Shown in pieces: positions 26,408 to 35,229 of a stretch of 64,000 nt of DNA (its first letter is position 1; every line of letters begins with the position of its first letter). The translations under genes were made by a program, and so were the position numbers. Under the pieces are notes generated by a model. The model did not search any database and was not told the origin of the DNA. It worked only from the letters and a program-made list of their open reading frames with translations. The stretch is from an uncultured Lachnospiraceae bacterium (GTDB lineage Bacteria; Bacillota; Clostridia; Lachnospirales; Lachnospiraceae): contig CAJTUC010000013.1 in assembly GCA_910579395.1 (NCBI GenBank), positions 1 through 64,000 of the forward strand. Direction: 5' to 3'.

Positions 26408-28492
26408 TTATCGTTTCAGATTTACAAGTTCCTCTAATAAAGTATCCGAAGTCGTGATAATACGGCTGTTTGCCTGGAATCCACGCTGTGTTGTGATCAT
26501 TTCCGTAAATTCCTGGGAAAGGTCAACATTGCTCATCTCCAGAACGCCGCTGGTCATATATCCGTTATTTTTCGTGATGTCATCACCGATTCCGTCGAAT
26601 TCACCGGAGTTCGCCGTTGCCGAATATAAGTTATCGCCCTGCTTGGAAAGACCGGAAGCGTTCGCAAAGTTCGCGACCGCAATCTGCCCTAACAGTTTGG
26701 AACAGCTGTTATCATAATATGCCGTAATTTTGCCGTCCTGTGCGATCTCAATACCTGTCATCTCACCAGGCGCTCTACCGGTTCCGAGGTTATTGCCTCC
26801 TTTATCGCCGCTCAGCATGCTCGCGGTAGAAGTGCCGCCGTTCGGATAGTTCTTGGATAAAGAGAAATCAATATCAATATTGGTAAAACGTGTCAGATCG
26901 ATGACATCACCCTGTCTCGATGTTGCGCTCGCATTGAAGTTCAATATCGCAGAATCGTTGTTCGGAGAACCAATATAATCGAAAAGTCCCTTCTCCGTAT
27001 CGTATACGAGTCTGTTACCTGTATAGCTAAATGTCTTGGTAATCTGCGCCTGACCGTCAGGAGAGACTGCAACAAAAGGATAACCGTATTTCGTATTCTC
27101 CGTATCCGCCAGTCCATACGCTTCCAGCGGATTCGTGATCTGCTCGCCGACGAAATAGTTGCCGCTCTCTTTATATGTGACTTCCTTCGTCGTTTTAAAG
27201 GTCTGCTCGAATTCCATTTCGACAGAGCCGTCGGATTTCACTTCGATCTTGGACACTTTAACCCCCGGGAAAGACTTCTGCAGTGCCGTTTGCCATTGCG
27301 CGAGTCCTGCATCTGTTCCGCTTGCCGCATCGGGCAGCTGAATTGTATTGCCGTTCCCGTCATCGCCATAGTAATGATAGACCTTCACCATGACCGTATT
27401 ACCAGCATCATCTTTCACTTCATTACCATTTTCATCCAGCTTTGGTTCCTCAACCGGCGCATAGATCAGGTTAAAGTTCGGCGCGACCAGCTCACTCTTC
27501 GATAATTTGACCGTTCCGGTAACGGTTACATCGCCGCCTTCCGCCACCTTATCACCATCCTGCAGGCCAATCACCACATTGGAAGCCGCATTCACCAGCT
27601 GGTTTGTTGCATACCCCTCCAGGATATTCGCCGGCTGATATTTCATATTATAGGTATTAGTTGCCGCATCATATTCCGCTGTATCCAGCAGCTGATACAA
27701 TGTCGTCTCCGTGATCGTATCCTGCCCACCGAAGGTCGCGATCTCATTGATACTGCTCAAGCCGTATTCCTTCACAAGGGAATCACCTTTCGAGTTCAGG
27801 ATATCATCGAGCTGTACATAGTACTGTCCGTCGCTGCCGAGACTGTGGATACTGAATTTCGCTGTATACTGGTATCCCTGCTGATCGAAGAAACTCAGCG
27901 TAACGACCCTTCCGCCCGCACTGCTCAGCGCGGAATCGTATTTATCCACGATACCTGACATATAAGCCAGGGTCGTAGACTCCGGCGGATAAGTCAGATT
28001 GTCTTCCTGCATGACTTTCAATGCGGATACGGTGTCCGGATAGATTTCACCCGTTTCCTCATTGACCTGCCATCCCATGACCGTATAACCGGTGGATGAC
28101 ATAACCAGATTTCCCGCACCGTCTACCGTAAAGGAACCGTCTCTTGTGAAGAAGTTCTGGGAACCGTTGCTGACAACAAAGAACGAATCTCCCGTGATCA
28201 TGATATCCCACGGATTGTTCGTGGACTGCGCCGACCCCTGTGTTGTAATGGCTGTGGAAATTGCTCCGTTCTTAGCGCCAAGACCAATCTGTCTGGCGTT
28301 GATACCGCCTCGGCCCGTAGCAGCATTGGCACCGGATGCTGCCTGTGTTGTCTGATAAAGCAGATCGCTGAATGACATAGACTGTGATTTGTAAGATGTT
28401 GTGTTTACGTTCGCGATGTTATTACCGATAACATCCATTCTTGTCTGGTGTACTTTTAATCCCGCTACACCAGAGAAAAGTGATCTCATCAT
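26408..28492 (-). CDS. flgE: Flagellar hook protein FlgE
   Basis: FlgE builds the flagellar hook. The 694-residue protein has the rod/hook N-terminal signature (FSGVAGLKVHQTRMDVIGNN, IANVNTTSYKSQ), a long variable central region (about 150-580) and the C-terminal basal-body signature (GVLEMSNVDLSQEFTEMI, TTQRGFQANSRII). It is longer than enteric FlgE (about 400) but in the range of Firmicutes hooks. AGGAGG precedes the two adjacent ATG codons; the first is used. Confidence 0.94.
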   Translation of the reverse strand: MMRSLFSGVAGLKVHQTRMDVIGNNIANVNTTSYKSQSMSFSDLLYQTTQAASGANAATGRGGINARQIGLGAKNGAISTAITTQGSAQSTNNPWDIMITGDSFFVVSNGSQNFFTRDGSFTVDGAGNLVMSSTGYTVMGWQVNEETGEIYPDTVSALKVMQEDNLTYPPESTTLAYMSGIVDKYDSALSSAGGRVVTLSFFDQQGYQYTAKFSIHSLGSDGQYYVQLDDILNSKGDSLVKEYGLSSINEIATFGGQDTITETTLYQLLDTAEYDAATNTYNMKYQPANILEGYATNQLVNAASNVVIGLQDGDKVAEGGDVTVTGTVKLSKSELVAPNFNLIYAPVEEPKLDENGNEVKDDAGNTVMVKVYHYYGDDGNGNTIQLPDAASGTDAGLAQWQTALQKSFPGVKVSKIEVKSDGSVEMEFEQTFKTTKEVTYKESGNYFVGEQITNPLEAYGLADTENTKYGYPFVAVSPDGQAQITKTFSYTGNRLVYDTEKGLFDYIGSPNNDSAILNFNASATSRQGDVIDLTRFTNIDIDFSLSKNYPNGGTSTASMLSGDKGGNNLGTGRAPGEMTGIEIAQDGKITAYYDNSCSKLLGQIAVANFANASGLSKQGDNLYSATANSGEFDGIGDDITKNNGYMTSGVLEMSNVDLSQEFTEMITTQRGFQANSRIITTSDTLLEELVNLKR

Positions 28493-28572
28493 AATGAATG
28501 ACCTCCTTAAATACTGTGATGTACCGCCGTTCCCTCTGTCAGTCAGGAACGTAAGCCTCCGTAAAGGTCCGG

Positions 28573-28977
28573 CTAAATAATTACGGCTCCATCAATGTTT
28601 GTAAATACATTTTCATTTGCTTCTGTCCGTTCCATTGCCGTGATGACCGTATGATTCGGTATATTCACGATAAATGCAAAGGAATCGACAATGACCAATG
28701 ATTCATTAATTCCTTTCGCACCGGCTTTCGCTGTACCCAGATTCAGGCGTTCTACCTGTTCCTCTGTCAGTTCAATATTTCTATCCGCCAGTCTGCCTGC
28801 AGCGTGCTTGGAAAACTTCACTTCTCCGACTCCCGGTTTCTCCGTCTTCCGGGATAAAATATCCTGAAAACTGAGACCGTCTTCGGTGAAATTGTTCTGC
28901 ACCTGCCTGCCGTTCCGGCCAAGATATTGATCCTGTAACTGCTCCAGGGAAAGGAATCCGTTATTCTGAATCTTCAT
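28573..28977 (-). CDS. TIGR02530-type flagellar operon protein
   Basis: A 134-residue protein typical of the family found between flgD and flgE in Firmicutes and spirochaete-like operons (VKFSKHAAGRLADRNIELTEE, LVIVDSFAFIVNIPNHTVIT). It has no signal peptide or membrane segment. The biochemical role is not established; its position suggests hook assembly. GGAGG precedes the ATG. Confidence 0.8.
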   Translation of the reverse strand: MKIQNNGFLSLEQLQDQYLGRNGRQVQNNFTEDGLSFQDILSRKTEKPGVGEVKFSKHAAGRLADRNIELTEEQVERLNLGTAKAGAKGINESLVIVDSFAFIVNIPNHTVITAMERTEANENVFTNIDGAVII

Positions 28978-29010
28978 AACCTTTCTCCTCCTTGAGATTG
29001 CCGTGTTTCC

Positions 29011-29775
29011 TTACTTTGTATCTGCGTTATCGCCTTTGCCGGTTTCGTTATCTTTATCGGTTCCTTCCGTCTTGTCAGTTCCTTCTGTCTCATCCTTGTC
29101 GTTCTCAGTCTTGTCGGTCGTATCGCCGTCTCCCTGATTCTGACCGGCTTTCAGTTCCTCAATCTTTTCAACATACTTCTTAAGACCGCTCACATAATCG
29201 TCACTGATGAACTTCTTCTCATAATCCGACATATTCTGGTATGTTTCATCCAGCTTCTTGATTGCCTCTTCATTCTCCAGCGTAACAAGCTGTAAGATTG
29301 GAAGTTTGTTATAAGCATTCAGGAAGTCCGCCGCTGCCGTATAAGCTGACAGATATTTCGGATCCGCTACCGTATCAAGATCATCCATGGAATAAAGATT
29401 ACCGTTGATGGAAAGATATGCCTTATTATTCTCATAATAAACATAGTCTACATTGCCCTGTGCGGTCGTCGTCTTTCCTGCGGAATCCGTAACTTTTATC
29501 AGTACGGTCTGCCCTACCAGGCTGGATGCTCTCGCCAATTCCAGAGATGCGCTCATGTTCTGCATCTGCTCCAGTTCCGAAAAAGTCGCATACTGGGAAA
29601 TATACTCCGTATTGGAAGTCGGCTCCAACGGGTCCTGATATTTCATCTGCGCTACAAGAAGCTGTAAGAACTGGTCTTTATCGACTGTGGAATTACTTTT
29701 TTTCTTTTCGCTTTCCTTGAGAGATGTCTGTGAAGTTGTTTCCACCGGCTTACCATTTTCAATCGGTGCTATCAT
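29011..29775 (-). CDS. flgD: Flagellar hook capping protein FlgD
   Basis: FlgD forms the temporary scaffold cap during hook assembly. The 254-residue protein has the family N-terminus (DKDQFLQLLVAQMKYQDPLE, ISQYATFSELEQMQNM), a short core with the SLVGQTVLIKV segment, and an unusual C-terminal extension: a coiled-coil stretch followed by an Asp/Thr/Lys/Gly-rich tail (about 210-254). Confidence 0.9.
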   Translation of the reverse strand: MIAPIENGKPVETTSQTSLKESEKKKSNSTVDKDQFLQLLVAQMKYQDPLEPTSNTEYISQYATFSELEQMQNMSASLELARASSLVGQTVLIKVTDSAGKTTTAQGNVDYVYYENNKAYLSINGNLYSMDDLDTVADPKYLSAYTAAADFLNAYNKLPILQLVTLENEEAIKKLDETYQNMSDYEKKFISDDYVSGLKKYVEKIEELKAGQNQGDGDTTDKTENDKDETEGTDKTEGTDKDNETGKGDNADTK

Positions 29776-29839
29776 TTTTCATTCTCCTTTCTTATATCTT
29801 TATAATCTCTGCCTTTTTTAAATAATTCTGCCATAATCC

Positions 29840-29868
29840 GTGCACATCGCATAAGTGCACGCTTATGC
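29840..29868 (-). other. Two mutually exclusive hairpins at the fliK stop codon
   Basis: GTGCAC (29840-29845) can pair with GTGCAC (29855-29860), or GCATAAG (29849-29855) with CTTATGC (29862-29868). The two foldings share bases and cannot coexist, and the second includes the fliK stop codon. Confidence 0.35.
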
Positions 29869-31482
29869 CGTGTAATCTACCGTGTTGCCATTTTGTGCCA
29901 TCATTTCCGCCGCGATTCTTTCGGAATCTTCCATATCTTCGGGAAGTTCTTCCAGACTCAGGTCGTTCAAATTGATCCTTCTCGGCCCTTTTTTACCGTT
30001 TTGGCCGTTTCCCGGATTTTCTTCTTTGCCGGAAAAGCTTTGTTCGAACCGGTAGTTTGCTACGGTAACTTCTACCGCATCCACCTTGATGCCCTGCTCC
30101 TCGAACTGCGTTTTCAGTTGAACAAGCTGGCTCTCAATCGCGGCCTTGACCGTTTCGTTCTGTGCCGTAAACTGTGCCGTTATCACTCCGTCTTTGGCTG
30201 CCAGCTGTACGTTGACGCTTCCCAGACTTGCGGGATGTAATTGTAATTCCATCTCCTGGACATCACTTTTCAGATTGATCTTAATATACTCCGTAATCTG
30301 ATTCATGATTTCTTCCGTGCTGGTAAAACGTTCCATGACCTGCTGATTTGCTGTCACTTCACTCAGATTCGGCTGTTCAACGGGGGTCTGCATCATAAAA
30401 GGTTCCTGCGTACTGCCCTCCCCGCCGTTCTGACCAAAAGCGCCTCTGTTATCTGACTTCGCTTCATGTCTGGTCTGTACTTCGGGGGTCTGTGTTACTT
30501 CTTCCTGCACGCTCTTGTTCGCGCCGGCATCATCCACCTGTACCTTTACTTTCACTTCTTCACCGTCACGATGCACCGTTACCGCATAATCCTTCATGCC
30601 CTCCAGTGTCGCCGTTTCCGGTTCTTCTGTTCCTGCTGTCAAATCCTCCGGCATTTCCACCATTCCGGACGAATGATCAACTGCGGCTGCCTTCTCAAGA
30701 AGCGCCTTCAATTCTTCCTCGGAAAGTCCGAGTTCTGTCTGCAATTCGTCCAGACTCACCGATACCGTATCCAGAAGATTCTGAAGATGTCCGTAAAGTT
30801 CACCGTCGGTTATGATCGAAAGCTGATCTTCATTCCCGGATATTGCTATCAGAAGCTGCTTCATATTCTCAGGATCCAACAGCTGTACAGCGCTCAATCC
30901 GAGAATCTCCATAGCCGCTTCTACCTCTTCCGGTGTGACGCCCATTTCCTCTGCGACATCTTTCACAAGCTTCTCACCGGCTTCCGTCAACGCAGCTTTC
31001 TGCTCGTCGGTCATGCCATTCTCCGTCGGGTCTTCCACACTCTCATTTCCTTCTGCAGTGTTCTGAACCGTCCCGTCGCTTTGCGCCGTATCCGACACTT
31101 TGTCGTTTTGAGCCGTACCTGCCGTTTTGTCGTCAGTTTCCGATACTTTCGTATCCTGTACCGTATCCTTTTTCGCATTGTTTACCGCCGCTGCGCCCGA
31201 TGACAATGTCCGGCTTCCCGTTGTCGTCTTCGCTGCCGTCTGTGTCTTTGCCACAGTCTGCGTTCCGACGCTCGTCTGGCTTCCGCCCCGTACATCCGCT
31301 GATGGCCTGGTCTGAGCATTGACGCGGTTCATCACCGTATCGAAACTGTCCTTTAAAGCCTCTTCCTGCTTCGTATAAGAAGCATTCGCATATGGTGCGG
31401 TCTGGCTCCCCTGAGCGCCTGCCGTCTGATTCACCATCCGGTTAAACGCATTCAAGTTGTTGTTCACAGGTATGCTTGCCAT
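29863..31482 (-). CDS. fliK: Flagellar hook-length control protein FliK
   Basis: FliK measures hook length and triggers the FlhB export switch. The 539-residue protein has a low-complexity Thr/Gln/Asp-rich N-terminal half and a conserved C-terminal hook-length domain (about 390-490, MELQLHPASLGSVNVQLAAK and FEEQGIKVDAVEV). A secondary helical region (about 155-255) contains repeated Glu/Leu motifs. GGAAGGAGG precedes the ATG. Confidence 0.9.
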   Translation of the reverse strand: MASIPVNNNLNAFNRMVNQTAGAQGSQTAPYANASYTKQEEALKDSFDTVMNRVNAQTRPSADVRGGSQTSVGTQTVAKTQTAAKTTTGSRTLSSGAAAVNNAKKDTVQDTKVSETDDKTAGTAQNDKVSDTAQSDGTVQNTAEGNESVEDPTENGMTDEQKAALTEAGEKLVKDVAEEMGVTPEEVEAAMEILGLSAVQLLDPENMKQLLIAISGNEDQLSIITDGELYGHLQNLLDTVSVSLDELQTELGLSEEELKALLEKAAAVDHSSGMVEMPEDLTAGTEEPETATLEGMKDYAVTVHRDGEEVKVKVQVDDAGANKSVQEEVTQTPEVQTRHEAKSDNRGAFGQNGGEGSTQEPFMMQTPVEQPNLSEVTANQQVMERFTSTEEIMNQITEYIKINLKSDVQEMELQLHPASLGSVNVQLAAKDGVITAQFTAQNETVKAAIESQLVQLKTQFEEQGIKVDAVEVTVANYRFEQSFSGKEENPGNGQNGKKGPRRINLNDLSLEELPEDMEDSERIAAEMMAQNGNTVDYTA

Positions 31483-31532
31483 TTTCTTTCCTCCTTCCTT
31501 CAGTTTTCAAAGTTCTAAAATATATATCGTAA

Positions 31533-31556
31533 AACTCTTCTTTTTTATAAAGAGTT
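31533..31556 (-). other. Intra-operon hairpin between motE and fliK
   Basis: AACTCTT and AAGAGTT pair around a ten-base A/T loop, in the 85-bp gap after the motE stop. On the transcribed strand it is followed by TTTTACG, a weak T tract, so weak termination or mRNA end protection is possible. Confidence 0.35.
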
Positions 31557-31567
31557 AACGACCGCTT

Positions 31568-32431
31568 TTATGATTCCGGATCCATGATCCTTGTTACCCG
31601 TGCAGCAATTTCAGAATCCATATTTGCCAAAATATTTCCTCTGCTCTCCGCACTCATCTGGCTGAGAATTTTCGCCACCAAATCCAAATCATTCGTCATA
31701 GATTCAAATATCTTTGCTGCAGCCACCGGCTCCATTGACGCATAGGCCTGCGCATAATCCGTAAGCTTTGCATCCTGCTGAAGCTGCTCTACAACCTGTT
31801 TATATAAATATTCTGCATTCGTCGGATCGATCAGTTCATAATATTTCTGATACTCTTCCGGGCCCGGTCCGTTCTCCGCATAAACAACCTCATTATAGAA
31901 CTCCGTCTGAATCCTGTCGAATTCTACCTGTCTGTCCTCAAATGTCTGCAGACGGTCCACTTCTGCCTGAAGTCTCTCCATCTCTTCCGTATCCATATTG
32001 CTTGTGGACTGCGCCTGTGCCAGTTCCAGTTCCAGTTCCCGGATATAATCGACTGCTTCCTTTAAACTGGTATAACCGCCGTAGGCCTCTTCATCGTCTG
32101 TAGAAATGACCGACTCCGCCGGAAGAATCTTATTGAGCACCGGCACATCCTTTAAAACAGGCGCCAGCACGTTAGAACCGAATCCTCCAATATCCAGCTT
32201 GATAAGCAGACACAGAATGCCAATCCAGACAATAACGATGATAAATGTTACCAAAAAGGCTGATAATCCGCCTCCTTCATCATCGAGTTCCGCCTCCTGC
32301 GCAGAAATCTCCTTTGCCCGCTGTTTCGCTTCCTTCTTCTGTGCCTTACGTTCATCTTTTATTTTCTTACGCTCATTCTTGAGCCTTTCTTTCTCCGCTT
32401 TGGTATCTACCACATCAAATGCTTCTGCCAT
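31568..32431 (-). CDS. MotE/YlxF-like stator chaperone-type protein
   Basis: A 287-residue protein with a basic, coiled-coil N-terminus (about 10-50), one membrane helix (about 58-80), a second coiled coil (about 130-175) and a C-terminal domain related to the MgtE N-terminal fold (DYAQAYASMEPVAAAKIFES, AKILSQMSAESRGNILANMD). This is the MotE/YlxF family encoded between fliJ and fliK; MotE is known in other bacteria as a chaperone for the stator-associated MotC. Here the exact partner is unknown. Confidence 0.75.
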   Translation of the reverse strand: MAEAFDVVDTKAEKERLKNERKKIKDERKAQKKEAKQRAKEISAQEAELDDEGGGLSAFLVTFIIVIVWIGILCLLIKLDIGGFGSNVLAPVLKDVPVLNKILPAESVISTDDEEAYGGYTSLKEAVDYIRELELELAQAQSTSNMDTEEMERLQAEVDRLQTFEDRQVEFDRIQTEFYNEVVYAENGPGPEEYQKYYELIDPTNAEYLYKQVVEQLQQDAKLTDYAQAYASMEPVAAAKIFESMTNDLDLVAKILSQMSAESRGNILANMDSEIAARVTRIMDPES

Positions 32432-32433
32432 TC

Positions 32434-32901
32434 TTATCCCTCATTCCTACTCATCATTCCCCTTTTTTGTCCATAGGTATAGCTTGTCAGTTCATCCACT
32501 TCTTTGCTTTCTTTTGCATTTTCCTCTGCCATGAACTGTTCAAAAGCTTTCTCGCGAAGCTTTTCCTGTGCTTTTCTCTCTATCATGACTTCCTGAAGCT
32601 TCTGCCTCGCCTCTTCTACCAGAAGTTCAGCCTTTCGCACATTTTCTTTCTGCGCTTCTATATACTCCTCCATACGCGCCGCAGCATACTCGTTATCCCG
32701 CAGGCTCTGCACTTTGAGAGAATCCATCCGCAGCTTTCTGCCTTCTTCAAGATAATATTCTTTTCTGCGATACAGTCCCTCCAAACGCTCCTCTTCTTCC
32801 ATCAGTTTCCGCTGTGCCTGCCCAAGCTCCATCTTCGCCTGATTTTCCATCTGAACCTTGATGTTCAGAATGCTCTGCATTCTGTATCTGAACTTCGCCA
32901 T
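32434..32901 (-). CDS. fliJ: Flagellar export chaperone FliJ
   Basis: FliJ is the stalk-like protein that couples the FliI ATPase to FlhA and escorts export substrates. The 155-residue protein is predicted as one long antiparallel coiled coil (FRYRMQSILNIKVQMENQAK onward), rich in Glu, Arg and Lys, as the family requires. It begins 28 bp after fliI and its stop is three bases from the motE start. Confidence 0.85.
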   Translation of the reverse strand: MAKFRYRMQSILNIKVQMENQAKMELGQAQRKLMEEEERLEGLYRRKEYYLEEGRKLRMDSLKVQSLRDNEYAAARMEEYIEAQKENVRKAELLVEEARQKLQEVMIERKAQEKLREKAFEQFMAEENAKESKEVDELTSYTYGQKRGMMSRNEG

Positions 32902-32928
32902 GCTTTCTCAGCCTTTCCGTACACCCCT

Positions 32929-34236
32929 CTACTCTGCAAAAAGTTCTTTTAACAGTTCAAGTTCCTGCTCATAATCAAATTTGCTTTCTACGTCCTGCAT
33001 CAGATAATCATTCACAGCATCTATTTTTTCAATCGCATAATCAATATTTTTGTTACTGCCGCTCTTATAGGCGCCGATATTAATCAGGTCTTCCGCCTCA
33101 TTATAGGTCGCCAGCACATTTTTCAGCTTACCGGCCGCCACTTTATGCTCCTTCGGCACGATCTGACTCATGCAACGGGAAATGCTCTGCAATACATCGA
33201 TTGCCGGATAGTGATTTTTATGAGCAAGTTTACGGTCCAGCATAATATGTCCGTCCAGAATACTTCTGGCTGTATCGGTAATCGGCTCATTGAAATCGTC
33301 TCCATCTACCAGTACCGTATAAAGCCCCGTAATAGAACCTCTTGAAGAACGGCCTGCACGCTCTAAGAGTTTGGGCATCTCGGAATAAACGCTGGGCGGA
33401 TATCCTCTGGATACCGGCGGCTCCCCGCTGGCCAGCCCGATTTCTCTCTGCGCCATTGAAAAACGGGTAAGGGAATCCATCATCAACAGTACATCCTTGC
33501 CCTGGTCTCTGAAATACTCTGCAATCGCAGTCGCAGTCTGGGCAGCTTTCTTTCTTTCAAGGGCCGGTTTATCCGAAGTCGCAACAACCACCACGGAACG
33601 CCGCATTCCTTCCGGTCCAAGATCCCGTTCAATGAACTCACGCACCTCTCTGCCACGCTCTCCGATCAGGGCAATGACATTGATGTCCGCTTTGGTGTTG
33701 CGGGCGAACATACCCATCAAAGTAGATTTCCCGACACCGGAACCGGCGAAAATGCCGATTCGCTGTCCCTTCCCGATCGTCATCAGTCCGTCAACGGCTT
33801 TCACGCCAAGCGAAAGCACTTCATCGATGATCTCTCTCTCCATCGCATCCGGCGGCGCCGCCTCAATCGGATAATTAATCATCTGTCCCGCATCTTCCAT
33901 TCCGTCGTATCTGCCGAGGCCGTCCAATACCTGTCCCAAAAGCGCATCGCTCACTTGTACGGAAAGGGGAATCCCTGTATTTTCCACCGTACATCCGATA
34001 CCAATACCCTCTGTCTTTTCATAAGGCATCAGCAGCGTTTTCCGCCCCTTAAACCCGACTACCTCCGACATGATCGGCGGCAGTTCCTTATCGGCCGGAA
34101 ACACCATGCACAAATCTCCCAGCTTCGCTTCCGGTCCTGCGGATTCTATTGTAAGTCCTACTACATTCTCGACTTTTCCCATACTTTTAAAAAAAGTATA
34201 ATCTGCAATTCTACTGTATTTCGTAAAATCTACCAT
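32929..34236 (-). CDS. fliI: Flagellar export ATPase FliI
   Basis: FliI is the hexameric ATPase of the flagellar type III export apparatus, related to F1-ATPase beta. The 435-residue protein has Walker A AGSGVGKS (164-171), Walker B VLLMMDSLTRF, and the family RERGREVREFIE, GEPPVSRGYPPSVYSEMPKL (in parts) signatures. ATG at 34236 starts MVDFTKYSRIADY. The frame is open to 34308 but that extension is encoded by the inverted-repeat element between fliH and fliI and lacks similarity. The ribosome site before 34236 is weak (GGGTG). Confidence 0.95.
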   Translation of the reverse strand: MVDFTKYSRIADYTFFKSMGKVENVVGLTIESAGPEAKLGDLCMVFPADKELPPIMSEVVGFKGRKTLLMPYEKTEGIGIGCTVENTGIPLSVQVSDALLGQVLDGLGRYDGMEDAGQMINYPIEAAPPDAMEREIIDEVLSLGVKAVDGLMTIGKGQRIGIFAGSGVGKSTLMGMFARNTKADINVIALIGERGREVREFIERDLGPEGMRRSVVVVATSDKPALERKKAAQTATAIAEYFRDQGKDVLLMMDSLTRFSMAQREIGLASGEPPVSRGYPPSVYSEMPKLLERAGRSSRGSITGLYTVLVDGDDFNEPITDTARSILDGHIMLDRKLAHKNHYPAIDVLQSISRCMSQIVPKEHKVAAGKLKNVLATYNEAEDLINIGAYKSGSNKNIDYAIEKIDAVNDYLMQDVESKFDYEQELELLKELFAE

Positions 34237-34273
34237 AATCCATCTACACCCATATCTATATCCCTGTCCGGAG

Positions 34274-34356
34274 GAATGCCCTTCAGGGCATTCTTTCAGA
34301 TGAAACATAGATTTTCTAAAGCAGCGTCCTATGCTGTTTTAGAAAATCTTTTCATC
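34274..34356 (-). repeat. Inverted-repeat element between fliH and fliI, related to the flhB-flhA units
   Basis: Hairpin GAATGCCC-TTCA-GGGCATTC (34274-34281 with 34286-34293), then after five bases an outer stem GATGAAA/TTTCATC (34299-34305 with 34350-34356) enclosing a 12-bp arm AGATTTTCTAAA/TTTAGAAAATCT (34309-34320 with 34338-34349) with a CAGC/GCTG cap (34322-34325 with 34333-34336). The short GCTTTGC arm of the other units is missing. It overlaps the last codons and stop of fliH. Confidence 0.75.
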
Positions 34357-35229
34357 TTTTTCAAAAGATAACAGTTTCAGCCTTTTCGTCAGTTCTTCCA
34401 ACTGGGTTCCCACACCGCAGTCGAATATACCGCCGTCAGTCTCGATCATACATTCATTCTTATGCAGTGTAATGTCTTCTATGACTTCTACGACACCCCG
34501 GCCGCCTACCGCGCTTTCCGCCAACACTTTCTTCTGCATATTGACATACGGATAATCATCCTTGGAAACGTGCACAATAAAAGTCCTGCTACTCTCCACC
34601 TTCCGTAAAGTCGTTTCAATCAGATGCACCAGGATATTTCTTTCATTTTCCAATTCCACATGAAAAACATGATTATAGATTGCCGTAATCGTATCGATAA
34701 ACTGCGGTTCCAATTCCTCTACGAGCCGTTCATACTCCGCTTCCATTCTGGCGCGTTCTTTTTCCAGTTCCCTGCGCATTCTGTCAGCCTCGGCCTGAGC
34801 CATCTGATACCCCTCGTCATAACCAATCCGCCGGCCTTCTTCCGCCGCCGCCTGTTTCTCTTTGGCAGCATCGGCACTGGCCATCCGGCGAATCTGTTCC
34901 GCTTCTTCCCGTGCGGCAGACAATTCTGCCTCCGCCTCCTGCCTGAGTTCCTCAGGTGTAGGGCCTGCCGGAACTTCTTCCGGCGCTTTCAGCACATTGC
35001 CGCCCTCGCCGTCTTCCTCATAACCCTGCGCATCAATCCGCTCAACGCCGAGACCGCCCATGAATCCTTCCATATCCACTTCTTCACCGGCGGCCAGGGC
35101 AGCACGTCTTCTCTTATCCGCCTCCCGCTCCTCAATCCTGCTGACGAGACGGGAATTACTGTCAATCAGACATTTATCATCATTTTCTACAACAACCCAG
35201 CTTGATTTGTATATATTCCTAGACAACAA
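34339..35229 (-). CDS. fliH: Flagellar export regulator FliH
   Basis: FliH dimerises, binds FliI and docks it to the C-ring. The protein (about 296 residues) has a charged N-terminal region, a long Glu/Ala-rich coiled coil with GYDEGYQMAQAEADRMRREL, and the C-terminal FliH/HrpE domain (TTLRKVESSRTFIVHVSKDDY). The most likely start is a TTG at 35229, seven bases after GGAGGT, giving MLSRNIYKSSWV; it overlaps the end of fliG. The frame extends upstream to a TTG at 35259 inside fliG. Confidence 0.88.
   Translation of the reverse strand: MLSRNIYKSSWVVVENDDKCLIDSNSRLVSRIEEREADKRRRAALAAGEEVDMEGFMGGLGVERIDAQGYEEDGEGGNVLKAPEEVPAGPTPEELRQEAEAELSAAREEAEQIRRMASADAAKEKQAAAEEGRRIGYDEGYQMAQAEADRMRRELEKERARMEAEYERLVEELEPQFIDTITAIYNHVFHVELENERNILVHLIETTLRKVESSRTFIVHVSKDDYPYVNMQKKVLAESAVGGRGVVEVIEDITLHKNECMIETDGGIFDCGVGTQLEELTKRLKLLSFEKDEKIF

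Noticed and set aside
34237..34308. 24-residue N-terminal extension of FliI
   Set aside because: It is encoded by the inverted-repeat element, lacks a ribosome site, and matches no FliI N-terminus.
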